Source: Nitrospira_D sp019636945
GTDB lineage: Bacteria; Nitrospirota; Nitrospiria; Nitrospirales; Nitrospiraceae
Assembly: GCF_047338595.1 (NCBI RefSeq)
Contig: NZ_JBLFBO010000002.1
Span: forward strand, 186,001 to 250,000
Length of the DNA stretch: 64,000 bases
Direction: 5' to 3'
The notes below the pieces were generated by a model. That model was not told the DNA's origin. It did not search any database and saw nothing but the letters and a program-made list of their open reading frames with translations. Of this stretch, positions 16,492 through 25,364 are shown one piece after another (position 1 is the stretch's first letter; each line of letters starts with the position of its first letter). The translations under genes and the position numbers were made by a program.

Positions 16492-17120
16492 ATGAACAAC
16501 GTTGTCAGACCGGCTCGCCAGCAGCTAGGCAGGACCTCGATTCATCAACGGCAGGCAAGCCTGATCAGTGCAGCCGTATCGCTTTTTGCGGCAATAGGTT
16601 TTAGAGGGACCACAACAAAACCAATCACGCTGGCAGCAGGTGTCAGCGAGACACTGCTTTTCAAACACTTCCCTACCAAGCACGCTCTGTACTCGGTCCT
16701 TCTATCTGAGAAGACCCATTACTCTGTGGACTACAGGAATCGCTGGAAGAGGCCGCAGCGAAACGAGAAGATAAGCGACTCTTCATGTTGCTTGCCAACT
16801 ATCGAATCAGAAAGGGAGCAGACCCAATATTGTTTCGTCTACTCCTGTCCAGTGCGTTAGAAAGCCATGCGATGTCGGATATGTTTTTTCAGCAACAGTA
16901 TCGAATATTTCATGATCGCCTTTCCGGCTATATCCGACAACGCATCGATGAGGGTGCCTACCGCTTAGTGGATCCGGTACTGGCGGCGAGAGCTTTTTTC
17001 GGCATCATTGTCCATCATCGATTGCTCCATGACATTCTGGGTTTACCCATGCATCTGAGTCATGAGACTGCCGTGGAGGAGTATGTCTCCCTGTTCCTCA
17101 ACGGACTCATTCCGCAATGA
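16492..17120 (+). pseudogene. TetR/AcrR-family regulator interrupted by one frameshift
   Basis: The N-terminal DNA-binding domain is clear from ATG 16492: R-Q-A-S-L-I-S-A-A-V-S-L-F-A-A-I-G-F-R-G-like helix 1, then I-T-L-A-A-G-V-S-E-T-L-L-F-K-H-F, the TetR helix-turn-helix. Reading breaks near 16720-16731, and the ligand-binding domain continues in the frame one base back (L-Q-E-S-L-E-E-A-A-A-K, then the segment ending at 17120). One missing base explains both halves. It lies 27 bp before an RND pump operon on the same strand, the usual place for its repressor. Either the gene is truly inactivated, which would derepress the pump, or the base is a sequencing error; there is no long homopolymer at the break. 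Confidence 0.75.
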
Positions 17121-17147
17121 CTCAATCCGCCGTGATTCAATCCTGAT

Positions 17148-18335
17148 ATGCACCAACTCTCTCGCCATCCGTTGATCGCTCTAGGCTTGATCGTTGTTTT
17201 GGCGGTCATTGGTCTGGTGGTCTTACGCCTCACTACTGGTGCCAAAACTGACACGGTGCGAACGCGTGTGGTCACGGTAGGGATTGCACCACCGATTCGA
17301 GCAGACCTCAACATTCGCTTAGCCTATACGGCTGATATCTCACCCTATCAGGTCGTCAATATTTTCTCCCGGGTTGACGGGTATATCGCCAAGCTCCATG
17401 TGGATAAAGGTGATTTCGTGAAGTTCAACCAGTTACTGGTTGAAATTGACCATACGGACTATCACCATGCTGTGAATCAAGCCAAAGCCAATCTTTCGGC
17501 CGCTCAGGCAAAAGTCGCACAACAGGATGCCGTCCTTCGTAACGCCAAACTGACATTTGATCGTATGCAGGCGCTCATCAAAGACCAATTCGTGTCTCAG
17601 CAGGATTTGGATAATGCTCAGGTCAACCTCGATGCCGCCACCGCCGCACAGAATTCGTTCCAAGCCCAAGTCAATCAAATGAAAGTGGCACTGGCTCAGT
17701 CGGAAAGGAACTTGACCTACTCGTATATCCGAGCACCGTTTGCGGGCTATGTTGCGGAACGGAACCTTGATACCGGAGCGTATGTGAGCAGCGCAACCGC
17801 GAGCACGTCCACAATGTCGCGGGGTATCATGAGCCTACATGACATCAATACTGTCCGCGTATTGATTGAGGTCGTTGAACGGGATATCCCTCTCGTACAG
17901 GTGGGACAACCAGCTGAGCTTCGCGCGGAGGCTTACCCCGACCATGTATTCAAAGGAACTGTGACACGCATCGTCCAAGCCTTGAATCGCGCAACCCGTA
18001 CCATGACCGTCGAGATCGACTTACCAAATAGTGACCAACGACTCAAAGGAGGCATGTTTGCTCGAGTTGAGGTCCTGGTGGGAACCCACCGCCAGGCTTT
18101 ACAAGTCCCGATCGATGCTGTCAGCCGACTGGAAGGCACCCAGTACGTCTATGTCGTTCGAGACGGTAGAGCCCGACGTATAGAAGTTGAGGTCGGACCT
18201 CGCAGCGGCAACCGCATTGAAATTCTTAAAGGATTAATGGGGGATGAAGCGGTGATCGTATCCGGTAAAGACTTAGTCCACGATGGAAGAGCGGTGCAAA
18301 CCCAACCCCTCACTACTGGGGAACGTGAGACGTAA
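17148..18335 (+). CDS. RND efflux periplasmic adaptor (HlyD/AcrA family)
   Basis: A 395-residue membrane fusion protein. An N-terminal membrane anchor (about residues 9-28) has no lipobox cysteine. Then come the first half of the lipoyl domain (Y-I-A-K-L-H-V-D-K-G-D-F-V-K, about 85-98), an alpha-hairpin coiled coil (about 108-185), the second lipoyl half (Y-I-R-A-P-F-A-G-Y-V), and beta-barrel and membrane-proximal domains (P-I-D-A-V near 322). It should bridge the downstream RND permease to an outer-membrane channel; no channel gene is present here. It follows the broken TetR gene and precedes the permease by 104 bp. Confidence 0.92.
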   Translation: MHQLSRHPLIALGLIVVLAVIGLVVLRLTTGAKTDTVRTRVVTVGIAPPIRADLNIRLAYTADISPYQVVNIFSRVDGYIAKLHVDKGDFVKFNQLLVEIDHTDYHHAVNQAKANLSAAQAKVAQQDAVLRNAKLTFDRMQALIKDQFVSQQDLDNAQVNLDAATAAQNSFQAQVNQMKVALAQSERNLTYSYIRAPFAGYVAERNLDTGAYVSSATASTSTMSRGIMSLHDINTVRVLIEVVERDIPLVQVGQPAELRAEAYPDHVFKGTVTRIVQALNRATRTMTVEIDLPNSDQRLKGGMFARVEVLVGTHRQALQVPIDAVSRLEGTQYVYVVRDGRARRIEVEVGPRSGNRIEILKGLMGDEAVIVSGKDLVHDGRAVQTQPLTTGERET

Positions 18336-18404
18336 GACATGAGATGCAAAGGAACAACAAGATTTCGCCGGCCCCCTGACGACTCTCTCACGAAGGGTTT
18401 CCCC

Positions 18405-18432
18405 TTTCACTTTTCACCTTTCACCTTTCACC
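18405..18432 (+). repeat. Tandem heptamer repeat TTTCACC upstream of the RND gene
   Basis: Four head-to-tail 7-mers (one TTTCACT, three TTTCACC) end seven bases before the ATG of the RND permease, occupying the place of a Shine-Dalgarno sequence. A second array with TTTCACG units lies at 32261-32297, also just before a start codon. Confidence 0.8.
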
Positions 18433-18439
18433 GACCTAT

Positions 18440-21400
18440 ATGTGGCTGACCCTTCTCGCGTTGCGCAATCGCATCGGGATCCTCATGCTCTCGCTCGCGA
18501 TGGTCGTGCTGGGGCTCACGGCTCTCCAACGCTTGCCGGTGGATCTCTTCCCTCAAATCCAGGTCCCTGTTGCTTTTGTCGGCGTCATCTATAAAGGGGC
18601 ACCTCCACTCGATATCGAGCAAAGCGTCGTGTACCCGATTGAGAAAGCGGTGAGCTCTGCCTCCAATGTTGAACATGTCGAATCATTCAGCAAGCAGGGC
18701 CTCGGGGCTGTGCAGATCTGGTTCAACTGGGGAGCCGATATCAACGTGGGGCAGATGGAGGTGATGCAGCGCATTACTCAGATTTTGAATAGTCTCCCAC
18801 CAGGCATCCTGCAACCCTTTATCGTCAAATTTGACGTATCCAATATCCCCGTCTCCATCGTGTCGGTCGCGAGTGACGAACTGGACGAACGAGCCCTCTA
18901 TGATCTGGCGTACAACACCATCGCCCCCCAAATCGAACAAATCGCGAACGTCGCGGCAGCCACGGTCGAAGGCGGAAGAATCCGCCAAATCAATATCAAT
19001 CTCGACCCCGCGTTGCTCAGTGCCCGCGGGCTTTCGATTCTCGATGTCGTGAAGTCCGTCAAAGCCTCAAACGTCATTCTCCCTTCCGGTGATGTCAAAT
19101 CCGGCAATCTCGACTACAACGTCTTCACCAACAATCAATTCCGCACCGTGGAGCCCATCCAGGACGTCATCATCAAGGTGAATCCGCAAGGTAACCCAGT
19201 CCGGGTACGCGATGTGGGAACCGTGACCGATTCGTCTGACATTCAAACCAATATCGTGCATGCAGACGGAGCCAGATCCGTGTTCCTTCGTGTGAACAAA
19301 CAGCCGATCGCCAATACGGTCGAAGTTGTGGATGCCCTCCGTGCAGCCTTACCCAAAATACTTGGAGTTCCCGAGGGAGTAAATCTCAGCATCTCATTTG
19401 ACCAGTCTCTCTATATACGCCAGTCCATCCGCAATCTCGTTGAACAGGCCCTTCACGGCTCGTTGCTGGCCGCAGCAGTGATCTTCATCTTTCTGCGCAA
19501 CCTGACGAGCACCGTGATCGTCTCCGTCGCCATTCCGCTCTCCATGCTCGTCACCTTTATCGTGCTCTATTTCACAGGACAAACGTTGAACGTCTTCACG
19601 CTCGGAGGACTTGCTCTCGGCATTGGTCGACTCGTTGATGACTCCATAGTGGAACTGGAAAACATCCAACGGCACCTCAATACCAACCCCAGCCGTTGGG
19701 ACAGTATTCTCACTGCCGCCCGAGAAGTGGCCATGCCGATTTTGGCATCGACGGTGACAACGGTGGTGGTCTTTCTGCCCATGTTTTTCGTTGTTGGTAT
19801 CGCGCGTCTGTTGTTGATTCCCTTGACGGTCACCATCGCGATCGCGCTCTTTACATCCTTCTTGGTCTCTCGAACAGTCACCCCTGCTCTCTGCTACAAA
19901 TTCCTCAGACCAGAACAAGAGGCCCATCGGGCAATGCCACATTGGCTAGCCACCCTCATGGAATGGAGCCGTCACCGCTATGACTCGCTCGACAGAGGTT
20001 ACGAAGACTCCTTGCGGTGGGTACTTGGACATCGCCGCCTCTTTATCTTGACGGTTCTGCTCATCTTTATCGGCTCACTCACATTGATCCCTCGGATTGG
20101 AACAGAATTCCTACCTGTGTCCGATGAGAGTCAGTTTCGCCTCGTCCTACGGGCCCCGGTCGGCCAACGAGTCGAAAGGACCGAACAACAAGTCACTGAA
20201 GTAGAGCGTGTCCTTCGTACGGTCATCCCTTCGAATGAACTGGAAACCATCGTCTCCAGTACCGGCATTTTATCCCAAGGCCGTGCCTCTCTGTTTAATC
20301 CCAACACCGGACCTCATACCTCATCGATTCAAGTGTATTTGGTTTCACCAGAAAAACGGACCAGGAGCCAAGTCGATATCATGAACGATGTCCGTCCGAA
20401 GATCGTGAAGCTGTTTCCCGGTGTCTCGATGTATTTCGACCCTGGAGGGATCGTCAAACGTGTCACCAGCTTCGGATCTCAAAAGGCCGTCGATGTGGAA
20501 ATCTATGGGTATGACTTTGACAAAGCCAGAGAGGTTATCGCGCAAGTGAAGGAGATCATGGAGCAGACTCCCGGCCTGGCCGACATCGAACCGAGTCGTG
20601 AAGAAAACTACCCGGAAATCAACGTCACGGTCGATCGAGAGAAAGCCGCACTGCTCGGTATCAGTGAAGCGGATGTCGCCAGTACCGTCCTCTTTTCTTT
20701 AAATGGGAATGGCCAAACCGACCCCATCATTTACACAGACCCGCACAACGGTAACGAGTACTTCATTAATGCTTGGTTAGCCGAGGAGCATCGATCCTCT
20801 CTCACCGATCTGGAACACATTCTCCTCACGACCAAGACCGGTGAGCCTGTGTTGCTGAAAAATGTGGCGTCGCTCAAACTGAACGCGGGCCCGGTCAAGA
20901 TCGATCGTAAATATTTCCAGCGTGTGATTCACCTGACGGCCAATCCCACTACGCGCACACTCGGCGAGATTGCAACCGATCTGGAGTCAGCCTTTTCTGA
21001 ACTGCAGCTACCGGCAGGATTCAGCATCAAACTGGCCGGACAAATTCAACAACAACGTGAAACCTTTCAGGGAATGCAGTTCGCTATCGTACTGTCACTC
21101 CTGCTGGTCTATATGGTGATGGCCGCTCAGTTTAAATCACTCATCGATCCGTTCATCATCATGTTTGCAGTGCCGATGGGTCTCCCTGGTGTCATCTTGA
21201 TCTTGTTCCTCACCGACACGACGCTTTCGACCGCATCGCTGATGGGCATCATCATGATGTTTGGGATTGTTGTCTCGAACGGGGTGTTACTGGTGGATTA
21301 CACCAACGTCTTGCGGCGCCGAGGCACTCTTCTTCAGAACGCCGTGGTGACCGCCGCACGTACGAGGTTGCGGCCGATTCTCATGACCTCACTCGCAACG

Positions 21401-21625
21401 ATCTTTGGACTCCTGCCCATGGCGATCGGGCTAGGCACCGGCGGGGAAACGAACGCGCCTCTCGCACGAGCCGTGGTTGGAGGCCTGAGTGTCTCCACCC
21501 TCCTCACCGTGTTTCTCATCCCGACGTTGTATATGATTTTAGAAGAATGGGTACCGAGAGACCTGGAAAAAGAGCGGCACCATTCCACACAAGCAATCCC
21601 AAGTGCGGTTGCAACGACAGAATAG
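18440..21625 (+). CDS. RND multidrug efflux permease (AcrB/HAE1-like)
   Basis: A 1061-residue inner-membrane proton antiporter with the usual two-repeat layout of a leading helix, large periplasmic loops and two bundles of helices. In helix 4 the motif G-I-G-R-L-V-D-D-S-I-V-E-L-E-N keeps the Asp pair used for proton relay. In the second repeat the matching helix reads M-F-G-I-V-V-S-N-G-V-L-L-V-D-Y and lacks the lysine seen in AcrB, as in several HAE subgroups. With the adaptor upstream it should export hydrophobic compounds or metabolites. It has no recognisable ribosome binding site; heptamer repeats sit there instead. It converges on the SCP2 gene with a 5-bp gap. Confidence 0.93.
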   Translation: MWLTLLALRNRIGILMLSLAMVVLGLTALQRLPVDLFPQIQVPVAFVGVIYKGAPPLDIEQSVVYPIEKAVSSASNVEHVESFSKQGLGAVQIWFNWGADINVGQMEVMQRITQILNSLPPGILQPFIVKFDVSNIPVSIVSVASDELDERALYDLAYNTIAPQIEQIANVAAATVEGGRIRQININLDPALLSARGLSILDVVKSVKASNVILPSGDVKSGNLDYNVFTNNQFRTVEPIQDVIIKVNPQGNPVRVRDVGTVTDSSDIQTNIVHADGARSVFLRVNKQPIANTVEVVDALRAALPKILGVPEGVNLSISFDQSLYIRQSIRNLVEQALHGSLLAAAVIFIFLRNLTSTVIVSVAIPLSMLVTFIVLYFTGQTLNVFTLGGLALGIGRLVDDSIVELENIQRHLNTNPSRWDSILTAAREVAMPILASTVTTVVVFLPMFFVVGIARLLLIPLTVTIAIALFTSFLVSRTVTPALCYKFLRPEQEAHRAMPHWLATLMEWSRHRYDSLDRGYEDSLRWVLGHRRLFILTVLLIFIGSLTLIPRIGTEFLPVSDESQFRLVLRAPVGQRVERTEQQVTEVERVLRTVIPSNELETIVSSTGILSQGRASLFNPNTGPHTSSIQVYLVSPEKRTRSQVDIMNDVRPKIVKLFPGVSMYFDPGGIVKRVTSFGSQKAVDVEIYGYDFDKAREVIAQVKEIMEQTPGLADIEPSREENYPEINVTVDREKAALLGISEADVASTVLFSLNGNGQTDPIIYTDPHNGNEYFINAWLAEEHRSSLTDLEHILLTTKTGEPVLLKNVASLKLNAGPVKIDRKYFQRVIHLTANPTTRTLGEIATDLESAFSELQLPAGFSIKLAGQIQQQRETFQGMQFAIVLSLLLVYMVMAAQFKSLIDPFIIMFAVPMGLPGVILILFLTDTTLSTASLMGIIMMFGIVVSNGVLLVDYTNVLRRRGTLLQNAVVTAARTRLRPILMTSLATIFGLLPMAIGLGTGGETNAPLARAVVGGLSVSTLLTVFLIPTLYMILEEWVPRDLEKERHHSTQAIPSAVATTE

Positions 21626-21630
21626 CGGCC

Positions 21631-21969
21631 TTAACTCTTGGTGATGTTGGGAAACAAAGACTTCAGCTGCATGGCCAGTCCAATATCTCCGGTAACCTGT
21701 AACCGTCCTGACATGGCCATCATCATCCCGCTCACTTGTCCGTTCAACACCTTGATGCAGTCTTCACCAGTCATCGACAATGTCACGTGTGGATCAGCAT
21801 GAGCCCCGTCTTTCATCAGACAGGTCCCATTCTGTACCACCAAATGATACTGCCCACCTTGATCCCCCTGGAGATCGAACTGATAGACCGCATCGAGATT
21901 TTCTGCCGCCTCCTTGTCAAACTTGGCCGGCAAAGAACGGAGCACATCTTGGATAGTCGTCACTTTCAT
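21631..21969 (-). CDS. SCP2 sterol-binding domain protein
   Basis: A 112-residue single-domain protein. The pattern Y-Q-F-D-L-Q-G-D-Q-G-G-Q-Y-H-L-V-V, then A-D-P-H-V-T-L-S-M-T-G-E-D, then G-R-L-Q-V-T-G-D-I-G-L-A-M-Q-L is the SCP2 fold order (five strands and helices around a lipid tunnel). Such proteins bind lipids or acyl chains in the cytoplasm. In a genome with hopanoid and carotenoid genes a role as an isoprenoid carrier is possible, but nothing local confirms it. Confidence 0.85.
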   Translation of the reverse strand: MKVTTIQDVLRSLPAKFDKEAAENLDAVYQFDLQGDQGGQYHLVVQNGTCLMKDGAHADPHVTLSMTGEDCIKVLNGQVSGMMMAMSGRLQVTGDIGLAMQLKSLFPNITKS

Positions 21970-22010
21970 AGTTGGGCATCATGCTCAGGATAAGAGAGTT
22001 TATAAAACAC

Positions 22011-22039
22011 GTCGGGGGCGCCAACTGTGCGCCCCCGAC
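22011..22039 (-). terminator. Rho-independent terminator of the SpeD-like gene
   Basis: GTCGGGGGCGC (22011-22021) and its perfect complement (22029-22039) form an 11-bp GC-rich stem with a 7-base loop. On the minus strand it is followed by GTGTTTTAT, a short U tract, and it lies 24 bases after the stop of the gene at 22063. Confidence 0.7.
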
Positions 22040-22062
22040 AAGATCTCAACGCGGATGAAAGT

Positions 22063-22503
22063 CTAGTAACGAAGCGTGGCCGTCGCAACGCTACGACGAG
22101 CACCGAAAAACTCTTTTGAAAACGATTCGACAACTGCCGGATCATACCCCTTGCAGCTGAAAATGTCGAGGTAGGCATGGTTGGTGGCGTTGGCAAAATG
22201 GCCGCTGATCAAAGACGTGGAAATCAGCTGCACCATCGAATAGCCTGCTACAGGCCCATCGCCAAAATCGACGACCTGACATTCGCCAAAACGTTTCATG
22301 TCGATAAGTTCGCAGAGCTCGACGACATAGCGCTTGATATATTCAGCATCTCGAATTAGCTCAGGATTGCAATCGTGGAGGTCAACAGCGGTGCAGAGTC
22401 CCCAGGCTTTGCCGCTTCCCACCATATCCTGGATAGGACGGGCAGCAGCCTCAGGGGCAGTGGATGGTAAGATCGTGGACTCGGAACTAGCCGAGGTACT
22501 CAT
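22063..22503 (-). CDS. S-adenosylmethionine decarboxylase (SpeD)-like protein with altered processing motif
   Basis: A 146-residue protein of the prokaryotic SpeD family: C-T-A-V-D-L-H-D-C near residue 40, D-F-G-D-G-P-V-A-G-Y-S near 82, and N-H-A-Y-L-D-I-F-S-C-K-G-Y-D near 107-120. Typical SpeD proenzymes cut themselves before the Ser of E-S-H-L-T-I-H to make a pyruvoyl cofactor. Here the matching stretch reads T-S-L-I-S-G-H, keeping the Ser and the distal His but replacing Glu and the first His. Some SpeD homologues are known to have become arginine or ornithine decarboxylases, so the substrate is open; loss of processing is also possible. No spermidine synthase lies nearby. The gene stands alone with its own terminator. 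Confidence 0.75.
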   Translation of the reverse strand: MSTSASSESTILPSTAPEAAARPIQDMVGSGKAWGLCTAVDLHDCNPELIRDAEYIKRYVVELCELIDMKRFGECQVVDFGDGPVAGYSMVQLISTSLISGHFANATNHAYLDIFSCKGYDPAVVESFSKEFFGARRSVATATLRY

Positions 22504-22673
22504 AGAGGGGGGTTCCCTTTCTGTAAGAAGGTTGAAGTGACAGAAGCTGTCATGCGTGAACTATACCATGTTTTTTTCCGATCGTATGGGATGATAAAGA
22601 ATATTTTGGCTCCGGCAGGAAGACCATCATCGATTAGTTGACAAGGTCTCAACGCTCAGGAAGAATAGGCACT

Positions 22674-22838
22674 ATGGTCTCTACTTCAGACGTACCTCGA
22701 ATTGAGTTGCCTGATCGTCTCTGCACCTGGTGCAAAGTGATCATGACCAAACGGCTGGTCGGGGGAAAACAGTTTATTCATTACACCTGCCCAAAGTGCA
22801 TTTTCCAGCACACTCGCCGTCTGACATCACAGTCATAA
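22674..22838 (+). CDS. Small zinc-ribbon-like protein
   Basis: A 54-residue protein with AGGAAG ten bases before ATG 22674; the longer open frame upstream has no ribosome binding site. Two Cys pairs, C-T-W-C and C-P-K-C, are 18 residues apart and flanked by basic residues, which fits a single zinc-binding ribbon. It is divergent from the SpeD-like gene. The function is unknown; binding of nucleic acid or a protein partner is the usual role of such tiny ribbons. Confidence 0.65.
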   Translation: MVSTSDVPRIELPDRLCTWCKVIMTKRLVGGKQFIHYTCPKCIFQHTRRLTSQS

Positions 22839-23478
22839 CCATATGACTTTATTTGCCATTTTCATTTCATGGCATTGAAGTTCGCAGGCTCTGCCTAGAC
22901 GGAATCGGCACCTCCATACACCCGTGAGCCCCCAGCGTACATCGCCTCCCTGGTGACAATATCTCACGCGTACCCCAGTCCCGACAGTCCGAAGCCGCTC
23001 GAAGCTTGATTCCGGTCTAACTCCGATTAGAACCGGACGGCCCCCTTACTCAACGAACAGAGAGCTATTCAGCGCGATGCAAATGGACGGGGCTATCGGA
23101 AGACCTCTTCTGCCCAGGTCGGCACGGAAACGATTATGCAACCGTTCGACAAGCCATACACGGTTCCATAGCCCCCCCGCGTTGCAATCGCCCCTTCCGA
23201 CCAACCTCGACACGTGAAGACTTGCGCTTAAATCCCATCGCCATGTCTCCTGGTTCCATCACCATTGCAAGAAGGTAACAGCAGTCTAAAACGTTCCTGA
23301 AACGCTAGTCAGCATTACCCATACCAATTCGTGGCCCTTCAACTGGCTCAGGGCCCCGAGCAGAGTCGAAGGGTGAGGTTATGGCGACAGGGGAAACCAG
23401 AGCATACTTGACGGAGTATGTCGAGGATACGAAAAACGAGTCGGCCAGGTCAGTAGAAGCGTTCGGAAACAATCCCGG
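22839..23478. other. 640-bp intergenic region with palindromic elements
   Basis: No gene is supported. It holds a hairpin at 23011-23037 (TCCGGTCTAA against TTAGaACCGGA) and a 39-bp imperfect palindrome at 23335-23373 listed separately. Open frames in this stretch are short and without start signals. Confidence 0.5.
23335..23373. repeat. Interspersed palindromic element, copy 1
   Basis: The left arm CCCTTCAACTGGCTCAGGG and the complement of the right arm, CCCTTCGACTCTGCTCGGG, agree at 15 of 19 positions around a one-base centre. A related palindrome is found at 25598-25635, and the 11-mer AGAGTCGAAGG recurs at 35555. This is the layout of a REP-like non-coding element. Confidence 0.6.
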
Positions 23479-23841
23479 TTAAAGTTTTCCCGATACCAAT
23501 GTACGCACTTGCTCCATACGCCGACGGTTGACTCCGAGATCGCTATACCCGGTCCGGGATGCTGAGCGAAACTGAATGGTCTTGGTCATCTCATCGAGAA
23601 TAAACTCGATATCATCGACAAACCGAAGCAGGAGACTGGTGAACTCATAATGGAGGTAGGCCTCATCTTCTTCAATGAGTGTGGCACGGGGCAAACTCGC
23701 TATGACCGCCTTCAAAGCCTCCTTTGCTTCGACCCGAGATTTCTTGTACCGAAACGGCGCAATGGCATGCGTCTCATCAGTCGCCTGAGTCGAGACACAA
23801 TTGGGACTGGATGGACATGCTGACAAGGTTCGTTCGCTCAT
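23479..23841 (-). CDS. DUF1499 family protein
   Basis: A 120-residue protein with both family marks: C-P-S-S-P-N-C-V-S-T at residues 9-18 and R-S-A-S-R-T-G-Y-S-D-L-G-V-N-R-R-R near the C-terminus. The biochemical role is not established. Its ATG overlaps the stop of the FKBP-like gene (ATGA), and that gene follows a DUF2914 gene with a 9-bp gap, so the three form an operon read leftward. Confidence 0.9.
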   Translation of the reverse strand: MSERTLSACPSSPNCVSTQATDETHAIAPFRYKKSRVEAKEALKAVIASLPRATLIEEDEAYLHYEFTSLLLRFVDDIEFILDEMTKTIQFRSASRTGYSDLGVNRRRMEQVRTLVSGKL

Positions 23842-24245
23842 GGAAGCGTCACTTTACCCTCTCCCACTATGGCACGCAACCAGACTTCGACCACCAGTAC
23901 CGCATCGGCCGGAATAAACCCCGGGACGCCTTTGTCACGATAAGCCAGATGTGGGCTGATGCGAACCCTCCGATACCCGCCGACTTTCATGCCTAGCAGC
24001 GCGTGTTCTACGCCAGCAATCGTCTGACGGCTACCAAGCCGAGTTGTGTGGTCAAGGAGGACGGTATCGTCGACGACTCGAAACACGTCCTTGGGCAGAG
24101 ACCTGATCTGCTCCTCCTGAATCCTCACCTCTTCGCCTTTGTTCAGAAAGATTCGGGAGTTATAGATAACGTAGTCACCTCGCTGAGCTTCTCGCCCCTC
24201 CCCTTCTCGCTCTTCAAGTAGCCGCAGCCCACTGAGTCGTTCCAT
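23838..24245 (-). CDS. FKBP-type peptidyl-prolyl isomerase-like protein
   Basis: A 135-residue cytoplasmic protein (no signal peptide). The C-terminal two thirds follow the FKBP order: G-D-Y-V-I-Y-N-S-R near residue 24, then G-V-E-H-A-L-L-G-M-K-V-G-G-Y-R-R-V-R-I near 78-96, P-H-L-A-Y-R-D-K-G-V near 98 and I-P-A-D-A-V-L-V-V-E-V near 111. These match the substrate-binding loop of FKBP_C. Several aromatic residues that line the active pocket in FKBP12 are replaced, so activity is uncertain. It is the middle gene of the DUF2914-FKBP-DUF1499 operon. Confidence 0.83.
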   Translation of the reverse strand: MERLSGLRLLEEREGEGREAQRGDYVIYNSRIFLNKGEEVRIQEEQIRSLPKDVFRVVDDTVLLDHTTRLGSRQTIAGVEHALLGMKVGGYRRVRISPHLAYRDKGVPGFIPADAVLVVEVWLRAIVGEGKVTLP

Positions 24246-24254
24246 GATACAGCC

Positions 24255-25364
24255 TCAGTAGGAAATGGTCGCCAGCGTTGGTTGGGTCTCCCCCTGATCC
24301 ACCACCGAGACCGACACCCGCCCAAGGATGCGACCGTCTCCCGCTTCGACATCCACCCGCCAATCGCCTGGATCAAGACGTTGCTTGAAGCTATAGGCTC
24401 GATAGCCTCCCTCGCGCCCCCCTGATATCTTGAGTGGAATCTTATCTGCATGGGAAAAAGGCCGGCTGCCATGAGCCCGATAGTACCAGTGATGATAAAT
24501 CGTGGTATTGAGGTCGACCGGGGCGAACACGGCGGTGAAGCAATAGATCGGCGTGTTCGAAGGAAACGTGGTATCCGATCGTTTCCAAAACTCATACCAC
24601 TGTCTTTCAAAGGCTAATTCGAATTGGTCTCCGGGTCGCTTGACATCGTGATAGATCCCACCGAACTTCAGCGAGAGCGGCACGGGGGGAATCCAATTCA
24701 AAAAATAAAACCCGACAAGCACTCCGATCAGCGCCGCAGCAGGAACGGCCACGCCGATACCTTCCTCCCGCGATCGATCTGGATTGTTTCGATAGATCAA
24801 CTGAGCCACGCGTAAAATCACCGCGACACTCAGCATCGCCCCGACCACAAAAATTGCCACATTCATGTAGCCGGTAATCACGGGCAAGAAAAACGTGAAG
24901 AACGCAAAGCAGACCACCGCGTAGAGACTGACAAGCAATCGAAGATTCGAAAGCCGGTCACGCAAGAACTCATTGGCCACTAAGAGCATGATCAGGAGGG
25001 TAAAGAACACTGCGGTGCCGGAGAAGGTGGCGCTGCGTGAGTAGAAAATCGTGTAGGCACTGAAGAGGCTGCCTAACAGAAACTGGCTGGCCATGGGATA
25101 GTACGGACGGCTCTCCAACACCCAGCGCATGAAGGGAGAGGATGCCGCACGCTGTTCAGGATCCGGCGGAGACTCTATTCCGACCCGACCTGTCAACACA
25201 ATCAAAGCTCCAAGCATGGCAAGATACAGCAGGAGGATTAAGTTATCTTGAAGCCGGTCTATCCGCGTGAGCGTCAGCGTATCGTACGTCACGCCGGAGA
25301 GGAAGAACACAGCCGGCATGAACGGTTTTGTGAGAAGAGACTGAACTTTGGTCAGAGGACTCAT
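24255..25364 (-). CDS. DUF2914 domain membrane protein
   Basis: A 369-residue protein. Residues 15-240 form about seven hydrophobic segments; the C-terminal 110 residues are a soluble DUF2914 domain with C-F-T-A-V, I-Y-H-H-W-Y, G-G-R-E-G-G-Y-R-A-Y-S and D-P-G-D-W-R-V-D-V-E. DUF2914 is a beta-sandwich of unknown role found mostly at the end of membrane or secreted proteins. The soluble domain probably faces the periplasm. It is the first gene of the leftward three-gene operon. Confidence 0.85.
   Translation of the reverse strand: MSPLTKVQSLLTKPFMPAVFFLSGVTYDTLTLTRIDRLQDNLILLLYLAMLGALIVLTGRVGIESPPDPEQRAASSPFMRWVLESRPYYPMASQFLLGSLFSAYTIFYSRSATFSGTAVFFTLLIMLLVANEFLRDRLSNLRLLVSLYAVVCFAFFTFFLPVITGYMNVAIFVVGAMLSVAVILRVAQLIYRNNPDRSREEGIGVAVPAAALIGVLVGFYFLNWIPPVPLSLKFGGIYHDVKRPGDQFELAFERQWYEFWKRSDTTFPSNTPIYCFTAVFAPVDLNTTIYHHWYYRAHGSRPFSHADKIPLKISGGREGGYRAYSFKQRLDPGDWRVDVEAGDGRILGRVSVSVVDQGETQPTLATISY

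Noticed and set aside
22638..22666. TTGACA promoter before the zinc-ribbon gene
   Set aside because: The matching -10 is weak and the start codon would fall at the transcription start, overlapping the ribosome binding site.
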